Assembly: GCF_000721075.1 (NCBI RefSeq)
Contig: NZ_JOEQ01000011.1
Span: forward strand, 62,001 to 126,000
From: Streptosporangium amethystogenes
Lineage (GTDB): Bacteria; Actinomycetota; Actinomycetes; Streptosporangiales; Streptosporangiaceae
Direction: 5' to 3'
DNA length: 64,000 bases
Below, piece after piece: positions 47,552 through 55,782 of this stretch. Both the position numbers and the translations under genes were made by a program. The notes below the pieces were generated by a model. It saw only the letters and a program-made list of their open reading frames with translations, did not search any database and was not told the origin of the DNA. Every line of letters begins with the position of its first letter. Positions within the stretch are counted from its first letter, which is position 1.

Positions 47552-48742
47552 GTGACCCGGCACGCGGCCTGGAAACCTTTCGGCACGGTACGAGCGCGCC
47601 TCACCCTGCTGTACACCGGCCTGTTCCTGGTCACCTCGACGATCCTGCTCACCGTGGTGAACCTGCTGCTCACGAACGCGCTGGAGAGCCGGGCCAGCTC
47701 CATCGCGGAGAGCCTGTCGCCCTTCGGCGAGTTTCCCCCGAGAGCGCCCAAGGTGCGTGTCCGCCCGGCGCTGCCCGAGGCCGTCGACACCATGATCGCC
47801 CTGCCCGGCGCGGTGCTGCGGTACCAGTGGACGGTCAGCGCGATCGTGATCGCGGTGCTCGCCGTCGTCTCGGTGGTCGCGGGCTGGTGGCTGGCCGGAC
47901 GGGTGCTGAGCCCGCTGCGGCACATCACCGCCACCGCGCACCGGCTCTCCCTGTCCAACCTGCACGAGCGGATCGCGCTGGCCGGCCCCCGTGACGAGCT
48001 CACCGACCTCGCCGACACCTTCGACGCGATGCTGGAACGGCTGGAACAGTCGGTGGACAGCCAGCGCCGTTTCATCGCCAACGCCGCCCACGAACTGCGG
48101 ACCCCGCTGGCCGTCCAGCGGGCCGCGATCCAGATCGGGCTGGACGACCCGCTGCCGGCCCGGCTGATCCCGGTACGGGAGAAGCTGCTGACCGCCAACC
48201 GGCGGACCGAGCGGCTGATCGACTCGCTGCTCCTGCTCGCCCAGGCGGAACACGGTCCGGGCAGCATGGAGCCGGTGGCCCTGGACGCGCTGGTCCGCCA
48301 GACGGTCGAGGAGACGGCCGCCGACGCTGTCGTCATGGGTGTCGTCATCACCACCGACACCCGGGCGGTCCTCGTCGCGGGTGACCCGGTGCTGCTCGGC
48401 AGGCTCCTGACCAACCTGCTGCAGAACGCGGTCCGCTACAACTGCCCCGGCGGGACCGTGCACGTCGGCCTCACCGCGACGGGCGTGCTGACCGTCCGCA
48501 ACACCGGCCCGGACGTGCCCGCCGAACGGATCGCCGAGTTGTTCCAGCCGTTCCGCAGGCTGCACTCCCGGACCAGGACCGCCGACGGCGCCGGCCTCGG
48601 ACTGTCCATCGTGGCCTCCATCGCCCGTGCCCACCACGCCACTCTCGCCGCCCGCCCCAACCCCGGGGGCGGTCTTGAGCTGACCGTGCGGTTCCCCGTC
48701 CCCAGTACCGGGACGGAGCCCGGCGACCGCCGGGCTCCGTGA
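47552..48742 (+). CDS. Sensor histidine kinase
   Basis: The 396-residue protein has two membrane helices (about 18-40 and 92-115) bracketing a short extracytoplasmic loop, then HAMP (GRVLSPLRHITATAHRLS). The H-box is FIANAAHELRTPLAVQ, the N-box LLTNLLQNAVRY and the G-box ADGAGLGLSIVASIA. The loop of about 50 residues is too small for a classic sensor fold, so it may sense the membrane or a protein partner. GTG 47552 is the likely start. It pairs with the response regulator just upstream. Confidence 0.94.
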   Translation: MTRHAAWKPFGTVRARLTLLYTGLFLVTSTILLTVVNLLLTNALESRASSIAESLSPFGEFPPRAPKVRVRPALPEAVDTMIALPGAVLRYQWTVSAIVIAVLAVVSVVAGWWLAGRVLSPLRHITATAHRLSLSNLHERIALAGPRDELTDLADTFDAMLERLEQSVDSQRRFIANAAHELRTPLAVQRAAIQIGLDDPLPARLIPVREKLLTANRRTERLIDSLLLLAQAEHGPGSMEPVALDALVRQTVEETAADAVVMGVVITTDTRAVLVAGDPVLLGRLLTNLLQNAVRYNCPGGTVHVGLTATGVLTVRNTGPDVPAERIAELFQPFRRLHSRTRTADGAGLGLSIVASIARAHHATLAARPNPGGGLELTVRFPVPSTGTEPGDRRAP

Positions 48743-48753
48743 TCGGGGAGGGC

Positions 48754-50166
48754 CTACTTCAGCAGGGTCAGGGCCTTCGCGACGCCCGGGTCGCGTCCGG
48801 CGGACAGGTCCGCGGAGGTCGTCGGGGCCTGGTGGTCGGGGGCGACACCGATGGTGTTGACGACCTCCCGGTTCGCCCCGATCTCATGGATCTTGGGCAG
48901 GATGAGGACGCTGCCGTCGTCGAGCAGGTAGCCGGCCCCGGGGCCCGACACCGCGCCGGCGGTGCGGGTGCCGACCAGGGTGCCGAGACGGAGATCCTTG
49001 ACCGTACTGGTGAAGGAGTCGCACGCCGAGGCGCAGTCGCGATCGGTGAGCGCGACCAGGGGCAGGCCCAGCAGCGGCACGGTGTCGTCGGTTTGGTTGG
49101 CGGTGCAGTGGTCGCGCACGTCGCACCAGTAGCTGGTGGTCCTGCCGTGCGACCAGGCGCCGAGCAGCCTGGCGACCTCCCGCGGGCTGCCGCCGCCGTT
49201 GCCGCGCAGGTCCAGCACTACCCCGCGCGGGGTCGCCTTCTTGCGCAGGGAGGCGATGGCCGCAAGGACCTCGTCCGCCGCGCCGGGGAAGAAGGCCGGC
49301 AGCGCGACGTAGGCGACGGAGCCGGACAGCAGCCTGGAGGCGACCTTCGGTTCCGGTCCGGAGACGGGCGCGGGCGTGACCGAGGCGGTGACGGTGCCGC
49401 CGGTGGCGGGGCGGCGCAGGGTGAGCCGGATCGCCTTCCCCGCCGGGGGGCTGACGATCCCGTCAAGGACGCCCTGGGAGAGCACCCCGTTGACGAAGAG
49501 CGGCACCCCGTCGACCGAGACGAGCTCGTCGCCCGGCCGGACCCCCGCCTTGGCGGCCGGGCCGTCAGGAAGAACCTCGGTGACGAAGGCCGGCGGGGTG
49601 GCCGCCGGATCGGCCACGCCCGGAGGACGGATGCCGGAGAGGCGGGCGCCGAGCGACACCCCGCCAGGAGCCGGACGATTCCAGTTCGCGTGGTTGTCGT
49701 CCAGGCTGCCCACCAGGCCGCGCATCGTCGCCTCGGCGACCGCCTGCCGTATCTCGGGGTCGGCCGGCAACGTGTCGACGACCTTCCGGTAGACGGCGCG
49801 GAACGCGGCCCAGTCGGCGTCCTTGCGGCCGGTGAGGGCCGGCAGGGTGGCGTTCGGCCGGTCCAGCCCGCGGCGCTGCAACTCCTGGGTGAGCGCGGCG
49901 AACGCGGGCACCAGCAGTGCGTGGGAGTCCAGGATCGGGCCGCTGTAGTAGTTGGCGAAGACGCAGCGGTACGCCTGCTCGATGGTGGTGACGGTGGTCG
50001 GTTTCAACGCCGGCGGCTCGGACGGCCCGGACGGGGACGCGCACGGCGGCGGCCGGTCGCCGGCGGTGCGATCGACGGCCACGCGGTCGGCGCTCGCGCC
50101 GGCGGTCCCGGAACCGATGAGAGCGGCCAGCGCGACCGCGACGACGAACGATTTCCTGTTCCTCAT
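48754..50166 (-). CDS. Secreted S41-family (C-terminal processing) protease with PDZ domain
   Basis: The 470-residue product has signal peptide MRNRKSFVVAVALAALIGSG. A helical N-terminal region leads to a PDZ domain (AFVTEVLPDGPAAKAGVRPG, DELVSVDGVPLF). The S41 core follows with VVLDLRGNGGGSPREVARLL and TDRDCASACDSFTSTVKDLR, in which the serine of the CASAC motif is the likely nucleophile. ATG 50166 is taken over ATG 50187. It converges on the sensor kinase gene and carries the same direct-repeat box as the response regulator, so it is a probable target. Confidence 0.9.
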   Translation of the reverse strand: MRNRKSFVVAVALAALIGSGTAGASADRVAVDRTAGDRPPPCASPSGPSEPPALKPTTVTTIEQAYRCVFANYYSGPILDSHALLVPAFAALTQELQRRGLDRPNATLPALTGRKDADWAAFRAVYRKVVDTLPADPEIRQAVAEATMRGLVGSLDDNHANWNRPAPGGVSLGARLSGIRPPGVADPAATPPAFVTEVLPDGPAAKAGVRPGDELVSVDGVPLFVNGVLSQGVLDGIVSPPAGKAIRLTLRRPATGGTVTASVTPAPVSGPEPKVASRLLSGSVAYVALPAFFPGAADEVLAAIASLRKKATPRGVVLDLRGNGGGSPREVARLLGAWSHGRTTSYWCDVRDHCTANQTDDTVPLLGLPLVALTDRDCASACDSFTSTVKDLRLGTLVGTRTAGAVSGPGAGYLLDDGSVLILPKIHEIGANREVVNTIGVAPDHQAPTTSADLSAGRDPGVAKALTLLK

Positions 50167-50201
50167 GCCACCGAGCATCGCGATCATGCTGTTGCCGGGA
50201 G

Positions 50202-50219
50202 GTGAACGCGAACGTTAAC
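50202..50219. promoter_or_regulatory. Direct-repeat box before the S41 protease gene
   Basis: On the minus strand GTTAAC-GTTCGC-GTTCAC, 36 bases before the start codon, matching GTTAAC-N6-GTTACC before the response regulator at the other end of the locus. Confidence 0.55.
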
Positions 50220-50275
50220 CCCGCCGTAGCGGTCCCCCTGGTAGAAGACCCGGCCGCACCGCCGGCCGCAGCGGG

Positions 50276-53200
50276 TCAGTCGGGAGCCTGACCGAGGGCG
50301 GTGGCCAGATCCTCCCCGGCCCATCCGGTGCCGTCTCTCCAGATCGTCGCGATGTCGAAGGCGGTGGTCAGCATCGCCGGTGCCCACGCGGGCTCGGGGG
50401 CCTGGGGGAGCACGAGGAAGCGGTGCTCCGCGCGGTCCCCGCCGACGTGCTCGACCTCCATGATCCGCAGCACCGCCTCGCGCATCCGCTCGTAGGTGTG
50501 CCCGCCCTCTCCCAGGACCTCGTACAGGACCGCTCCCCGCGGCCCCTCGCAGACGATGTCGGCGAGAGGGGACTGCGAGGGGACGAGCCTGGCCCCGTGC
50601 AGCTCGGCGATGAGCCGGTAACGCACCTGCTCGTGGACGTGGCACCGCCTGTCGGCGCCGACCCGCTCCTCCAGCGAGGAGACGAAGGACCGGAAGCTCT
50701 CATCCGTGGCCGGGGTGTCGGGCCTCATCGTGGTGTTCTCCTCGGTGGTGGGTTCCTCCGGTACGGGGGGTGCTGACCCGTTCTGCGCGGTGGGTGATGA
50801 GGTGATGGGTTCCTCTCGTACGGGAGGTGCCGAATCGTGCTGTGCGGTGAGCGGTGAGATGGTGATCTCTTTCGGTACGGGGTGTGCCGATCCGTTCTGC
50901 ACCGTGATCGTGGAAGTAGCCGGTTCTCCCGGCGCCGCGAGTGCCGGGGCCTCCGGGCCGCTCAGCACCTCGGGGAGCGGTGCCGCGTGGACGACGGTGA
51001 GCGACCGGGTGCACCTGGTGATCGCCACATAGAGCCGGCGCGGTCCCGCGGGCCCCTGGTCGGCGATGGCGGCGGGTTCGACCACCACGACGTGGTCGAA
51101 CTCCAGGCCCCTGGTCATGGTCGCGGGTAGCACGCTCACCGGGGGTGCGTCGTCCGCCGCGACGGTTCCCTGCAGCGCCGCGACCTTCCGCTCCAGCTCC
51201 TCCAGCAGCGCGGTGCCGTCCGGGGCGATCAGCGCGACCGACCGCGACCGCTCCAGGTCGGCCGTGGCGAGATCCAGCGCCCGGGCAAGGGCCTCGTCCG
51301 CCAACCGTTCGGGTCCGGTCCGGGTGATCGTCAGCGAGGTCGCGTCGGCGGGGCGTACCGACACCGGGACGGTGGTGGACAGGGACACGGCCCTGGCCAG
51401 CGGCGCCGCGAACCGCATGACCTCGTCGGGGACCCGGTAGCCCACGGCCAGCTCGGCCAGGTGCCAGCCGTCGCGCCCGCTCAGGATTCCGGCGAGCCGC
51501 CCCCACACGTCGTACTGGCGGGCGTCGGTGGTCTGGGCGAGGTCGCCGAGCACGGTCATCGAACCGCCGGGGCAGCGGCGGGCGATGGAGCGCGCCTGCA
51601 TGGGGGTGAGATCCTGGGCCTCGTCCACCACGATGTGCCGGTAACGGCGCGGCTCATCCCCGGACAACAGGTGGCGCAGCTCCTCAAGGCAGACGAGGTC
51701 GTCGAGAGTCCAGGGCTCCTCGGAGGCACGGCTCACCCGGGGGCGCAGCACCGCCTCCCGCTCCTGTTCGGTCAGCACGCCGGGAGCCGCCGTGTGGATC
51801 GCGTCCGGGTCGTTCAGCGTCCTGCGCAGGATGGTCTCGGCGTTGATCGCCGGCCACACCGCGTTGATCAGGGAGGCCACCCGGCCGTGCCTCTCGATCC
51901 CGGAGCGCAGGGTGCCGTCCGGACGCTGCCCGGGAAGCGCCTTGGCGTACCTGCTCAGCAGGCGGTCGACGAACGTGTCGACGAACTTGCGGCGGCGGAC
52001 CAGGTAGGGGCCGCTGGAGTCGCGCGCCTCGACGACGAGCGCCTCGATCTCGGCACCGGGAAGCGTCAGCGCGGCTCCCCGGTACGGGGTGCTGAAGACG
52101 TCGTCGCTGATGTGCGAGGCCGGCACCTCGGGCCGGATACCGCTCTCGACGACGCGGCGCAGCACCTCGGCCATCCGCTCGTCCGACTTGACCAGGTGCG
52201 CCGCGGGAGTGTCGACGGCGCGGACCTCGCCGTCCCAGAGCCGCGCCACCTCCACCGTCGCCACCCCCCGGCTGCCGAGCCTTGGCAGGACCTGGCTGAC
52301 GTAGCGCAGGAACCCCCGGTGCGGGCCGACCACCAGGACGTCGTCCGGGGTGAGCCCCCGGTTCGTCGGGTCCAGCAGCCAGACGACGCGGTGCAGGCCG
52401 ACCGCGGTCTTGCCGGTCCCCGGGCCGCCCTGCACGACCAGCACCCCCGGCCGCCCGTCGGAGACCAGGTCCAGCTGGTCTCGCTGGATGGTCTCCACGA
52501 TGTCGCGCATCAGCCCGTCGCGGGCCCGGTCGAGGTCGGCGAGGAGGAAGGCGTCGGCGTTCTCGCCGGGCGGCTCCTCGGCGGGGGAGACGGCCTCCGG
52601 AACCTCCTGGAGTCTGCGGTTCGCGATCCGGGGCCGGATGTCGTCGAGGTAGTCGGTCACCGTGCGCCCGTGCAGGCGCAGCTTGCGGCGGAGCCGGATC
52701 TCGCCGGGGCGGGAGGCGCGGGCCTTCATCCAGCGGACCGCCTGCTCGGTGGTCCAGCTGATCACGACGAGATCGCCCTCGGCGTCGCGGACCGCGCGGC
52801 GTCCGATGCGCCAGGTCTCCCGGCCGTCCGGGTCGTCGGTGACGTCGACGCGCATGAAGACGAGCGGCTGCTCGCCGAGGTCGTCCTCCACCCCGAACTC
52901 GGGGGGAACGTCCGGGACGAAGGGCAGACCGACGTCGGGGTGCTCCTGGCCGTGCGTGCTCCTGACCCGGTCGGCGCCGAGCCGTCTGCGCTCGACGCAG
53001 TCGTACGCGTGGTCGACGGCGCGCTGCTCCTCGGCGATCACGGCGATGCGCTCCTCGTGCGGGACCACCAGGGCGCGGATGCCCGCGCCCGTCCCGCCTG
53101 TCTGGTCGCCGCTCACCGCTCCGGCGGCGCGGTCACCGCTGGCCGCCAGGGCTACGGGGTTGCCGCCCCGGGTCAGGGTGGCACGGTCGACGCTGCCCAT
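50276..53200 (-). CDS. HelD-like UvrD-family helicase with extra C-terminal domain
   Basis: The protein has 974 residues. The N-terminal helical hairpin (HEERIAVIAEEQRAVDHAYD) and the absence of a UvrD-like start mark it as HelD-type, an RNA-polymerase-associated ATPase. Walker A is VVQGGPGTGKTAVGLHRVVW, Walker B HIVVDEAQDLTPMQ, and later motifs are VGYRVPDEVMRF, TRGLEFDHVVVVE and RLYVAITRCTRSL. A linker with three TAQNGSAPPVPEEP-like repeats (about residues 770-835) leads to a 140-residue extra domain (VRYRLIAELHGARL, VLYEVLGEGGHTYERMREAV). GGAGGAAAC fixes ATG 53200. HelD relatives recycle stalled RNA polymerase, and some (HelR) confer rifamycin tolerance. Confidence 0.88.
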   Translation of the reverse strand: MGSVDRATLTRGGNPVALAASGDRAAGAVSGDQTGGTGAGIRALVVPHEERIAVIAEEQRAVDHAYDCVERRRLGADRVRSTHGQEHPDVGLPFVPDVPPEFGVEDDLGEQPLVFMRVDVTDDPDGRETWRIGRRAVRDAEGDLVVISWTTEQAVRWMKARASRPGEIRLRRKLRLHGRTVTDYLDDIRPRIANRRLQEVPEAVSPAEEPPGENADAFLLADLDRARDGLMRDIVETIQRDQLDLVSDGRPGVLVVQGGPGTGKTAVGLHRVVWLLDPTNRGLTPDDVLVVGPHRGFLRYVSQVLPRLGSRGVATVEVARLWDGEVRAVDTPAAHLVKSDERMAEVLRRVVESGIRPEVPASHISDDVFSTPYRGAALTLPGAEIEALVVEARDSSGPYLVRRRKFVDTFVDRLLSRYAKALPGQRPDGTLRSGIERHGRVASLINAVWPAINAETILRRTLNDPDAIHTAAPGVLTEQEREAVLRPRVSRASEEPWTLDDLVCLEELRHLLSGDEPRRYRHIVVDEAQDLTPMQARSIARRCPGGSMTVLGDLAQTTDARQYDVWGRLAGILSGRDGWHLAELAVGYRVPDEVMRFAAPLARAVSLSTTVPVSVRPADATSLTITRTGPERLADEALARALDLATADLERSRSVALIAPDGTALLEELERKVAALQGTVAADDAPPVSVLPATMTRGLEFDHVVVVEPAAIADQGPAGPRRLYVAITRCTRSLTVVHAAPLPEVLSGPEAPALAAPGEPATSTITVQNGSAHPVPKEITISPLTAQHDSAPPVREEPITSSPTAQNGSAPPVPEEPTTEENTTMRPDTPATDESFRSFVSSLEERVGADRRCHVHEQVRYRLIAELHGARLVPSQSPLADIVCEGPRGAVLYEVLGEGGHTYERMREAVLRIMEVEHVGGDRAEHRFLVLPQAPEPAWAPAMLTTAFDIATIWRDGTGWAGEDLATALGQAPD

Positions 53201-53357
53201 GTTTCCTCCGAGGTCGGTGCCCGGGGCACTGCCGGACTGGGGTTTCCCTCGACGGGACGCGCGGCCCGAACCGGATCGGAGCGAGGGGACTCCGCTCGGT
53301 AATCCGATCGAGTGTGCGCCGCGTCACACTCATGGACCGTAGACCATCTTCCGTAAA

Positions 53358-53394
53358 ATGTGAACTGAACGCACAAAGTTTTTTCATGTGAACT
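53358..53394. repeat. Direct repeats in a divergent promoter region
   Basis: ATGTGAACT occurs at 53358-53366 and 53386-53394 in the AT-rich centre of the gap between the helicase and methyltransferase genes. The 28-bp phasing suggests same-face regulator binding. Confidence 0.4.
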
Positions 53395-53462
53395 ACGGGT
53401 CGTGATTCGGTGTCCACGGCGGATCTTTCTCGGCGGTTCCACCGGAGAGTTACTGTGAAATC

Positions 53463-54098
53463 GTGGTGAACTCTTCGGTACGGGACACACGGTCGCTTCG
53501 ATACTGGGAAAGACAGGCCGGCTCGTACGACCGGCGGATGGAGTTCGTCGAGCGCCGGTTCTTCGCCGGCAGCCGTCCGTGGCTGTGCGGGCAGGCGTCC
53601 GGCGACACCCTGGAGGTGGCGGTCGGCACCGGTATGAACCTTGCTCACTACCCCAAGGACGTCCGGCTGACCGGGGTGGAGTGGAGCGCCGCCATGCTCG
53701 CGGCGGCCCGGCGCCGGGCCGAGACCCTCGGCCGGGCGGCCGACCTGCGGCAGGGCGACGCGCGCGCACTGACCTTTCCCGACGAGAGCTTCGACACGGT
53801 CGTCTGCACGTTCTCACTCTGCGGCATCTCCGACGAGCGGGCGGCGCTGGCGGAGATGGCCCGGGTGCTCAAACCGGGCGGCCTGCTGCTCCTGGCCGAC
53901 CACGTGGCCTCGTCGTCCTGGCCGCTGCGAATGGGACAGCGGCTGGTCGACCTCTTCAGCGTGCCGACGGCCGGCGAGCACTACTGCCGCCGGCCCCTGA
54001 TCGGGGTGCGCGAGATGGGATTCGCGGTGGAGCGGCACGAGCGTTTCAAAGCCGGTGTCATCGAGCGGCTCGCGGCCAGGAAACCGGCCGCCGGGTAG
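53463..54098 (+). CDS. Class I SAM-dependent methyltransferase
   Basis: The 211-residue protein has motif I as LEVAVGTGMNLAHYPKDVRL, motif post-I TGVEWSAAMLAAAR, and DTVVCTFSLCGISDERAALA, then EMARVLKPGGLLLLADHV. This is the Methyltransf_11/UbiE-like pattern. GTG 53463 is the start. It stands alone, divergent from the helicase. A small-molecule acceptor is likely but not identifiable. Confidence 0.88.
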   Translation: MVNSSVRDTRSLRYWERQAGSYDRRMEFVERRFFAGSRPWLCGQASGDTLEVAVGTGMNLAHYPKDVRLTGVEWSAAMLAAARRRAETLGRAADLRQGDARALTFPDESFDTVVCTFSLCGISDERAALAEMARVLKPGGLLLLADHVASSSWPLRMGQRLVDLFSVPTAGEHYCRRPLIGVREMGFAVERHERFKAGVIERLAARKPAAG

Positions 54099-54202
54099 CG
54101 GACCCCGCCCGGACGCGGCGGCAGACCGGGCTCAGCGCGCCGGCCTACCGGCGGCGGTTCGGGACGGATGCCGAGCCGGCCCCGGCGGGCTGAGATCCCC
54201 GG

Positions 54203-55371
54203 TCAGTTGGTACGGGTGTTGGGCAGGTGCTCGCCCCGGTAGCCGATCCAGATCCTGCCGGTGGTGCCGGCGGAGTCATCGTGGAAGTACATCGTTGAGC
54301 AACCGGTGCTCGTCGCGGAGGTTCTGCTCCGTCCCGGTGGCAGGCCCGTCGCCGCGCCGTTCCATGACGATGTCACGCAGGCCGGAAAGGTGCGCGCCGA
54401 GTACGCGGATCTCGCGGAGCAGCCGGCCGGAGTCGTCCGCGATCTGCGACGACGTGGCGAGTCCGAGCGCCGTCTCCAACTCCCCGCGCAGTTCCTTGAC
54501 CACCAGGTCCGCGACACTCTGGGCGGTCTCCGCGGTGGTTTCCACGGCGGCCTTCGCGGGGGTGACGGCTTCGGCCTTTGGGACGACGGGACGCCTGGTC
54601 ATGGCCATCATCCGCCGTCGCATCTCCTCACGGGTGAAATCGACCTTCGAGGGCCGGGGTGCGGCGGCGTCGACGATCTCGCCCGGTTCGGCCCGTCCGG
54701 CGAGTACGCGGTGCACGACGTCGAGCGTCCGCCGCACGTCGTCGGGGAACTGACGATGCGCGGTCCCACCGATCGTCCCGTCGACGATCCGGTCGAGGGC
54801 GGCGGTGCCCCGGTTGCGGATCGCGGCGGCGCTCATGGGCGGGTGCCGGCGGGGATACCGCTCCCCGGCGGGATCGAAGGGGGCGAAGTAGGTGCGGATC
54901 GCCCCGCCGAACACGCCCAGCTCCGGGCCCATCGCCTCGTTGAACCGGTCCTGGGCGCGCAGGTCGGCCAGCCGCACGACCAGGCCCGCCCTGGCGACGC
55001 CGTCGGCCAGCTGATCGGTGCGCTCCCGTGCCACCCCGGGGTCACGAGGGGACCAGTATCGGTACCCGGCGCCGGGGCTCGGTCATCACCGAGACGAACC
55101 GCCGCACGTCGTCCTCGGTGAGGAGCACCGCGGCGCCCTCCACCTGGACGGCGCCGTCGCTGATTCGCGCGGTGTTCAGGTACGCGCGCAGGAAACCCGG
55201 CGCCTTCACCATCGCCGGTTCCGGCTGCTGCTCGGCTCCCTGTTTCCCGCGCTGTCTCCCGCGCTGCTTCGCGCCCCGTCTCCCGGTCGGCTCCGGTTCC
55301 CGCCTCGCGGCCGGGTCAGGTCCCCCGTGCTGTTCCACGGTGACGACCACCCATCCGGTCATGCCCGGCAC
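54203..55371 (-). pseudogene. Decayed gene of unknown function with two apparent frameshifts
   Basis: Three frames read on as one protein. Piece one (start 55371) ends LTEDDVRRFVSVMTEPRRRV and PILVPS. Piece two, from about 55034, reads VARERTDQLADGVARAGLVV and RLADLRAQDRF, with VFGGAIRTYFAPFDPAGE and a helical C-terminal half. Piece three supplies MYFHDDSAGTTG and the tail GRIWIGYRGEHLPNTRTN. Skipping one base near 55043 and one near 54290 would join all three. The GYxGxHLPNTRTN tail and the RRF...PI..S pattern look conserved to me, but I cannot name the family. It lies beside the Ro60/Y-RNA locus, opposite strand. Confidence 0.55.
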
Positions 55372-55490
55372 CGATCCCGCGGTGGTGCGGTCTTCCTTTT
55401 CCGGGGCGGGGTTGAATATGGCGGCGAGTATGACCGGAAAATAGGATGCGTGCGTATTTGATCACCCGTAATATCGTGCACGCACCTCCC

Positions 55491-55603
55491 GGTGCGCAGA
55501 TGACGGTTACTTCCTGGTGAAACGCCCTCGGGCATGCGGGTTCGAGTCCCGCGAACACCGTCGCCGATCTGATCTCGGGAGGGACACAACTTCAGAGCGT
55601 GCC
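55491..55603 (+). ncRNA. Y-RNA-like unit A (T-arm only)
   Basis: The unit starts GGTGCGCAGATGACGGTTAC and ends with GATCTCGGGAGGGACACAAC then TTCAGAGCGTGCC. The 5' GGTGCGC can pair with the 3' GCGTGCC (with G-U pairs), forming a terminal stem as in Ro60-binding Y RNAs. Inside is a perfect tRNA-like T-arm (GCGGG-TTCGAGT-CCCGC, 55536-55552) but no acceptor stem or D-arm. It is one of two tandem copies, 114 bp apart, directly upstream of the Ro60 gene. TAATAT at 55469 is a possible -10 element. Ends are estimates. Confidence 0.65.
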
Positions 55604-55604
55604 C

Positions 55605-55753
55605 GGTGCGCAGGTAACGGTTACTTCCACTTCTGATGGGGCGGTCGCGGGTTCGAATCCCGTCACCGGTGCGAGCCGGTGTAGCTCAGCACGGCAGAGC
55701 ACCTACGTACCGTCACCGACTTTGATCTCGGGCACGACCTCTGAACGTGGACC
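55605..55753 (+). ncRNA. YrlA-like Y RNA with circularly permuted tRNA-like domain (unit B)
   Basis: The start GGTGCGCAGGTAACGGTTAC copies unit A, and the 3' part TTTGATCTCGGGCACGACCT followed by CTGAACGTG mirrors unit A's end. The tRNA-like core is in permuted order. It has a T-arm GCGGG-TTCGAAT-CCCGT (55647-55663), and a 7-bp acceptor stem CACCGGT/GCCGGTG (55664-55670 with 55675-55681) closed by a GCGA tetraloop. TA at 55682 takes the position 8-9 place, then D-arm GCTC-AGCACGGCA-GAGC (55684-55700) with GG in the loop. This is the architecture of bacterial YrlA RNAs bound by Ro60. There is no anticodon arm, so it is not a tRNA gene. Confidence 0.85.
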
Positions 55754-55782
55754 CCTCTCGGTGCGGAAGGAGGTCCCGTCAC

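Noticed and set aside
55647..55700. A canonical tRNA gene suggested by the GGTTCGAATCC T-loop and GTAGCTCAGC D-arm
   Set aside because: The T-arm precedes the acceptor and D-arm, there is no anticodon stem-loop, and the acceptor strands are joined by a tetraloop. The order fits a YrlA-type RNA, not a tRNA.
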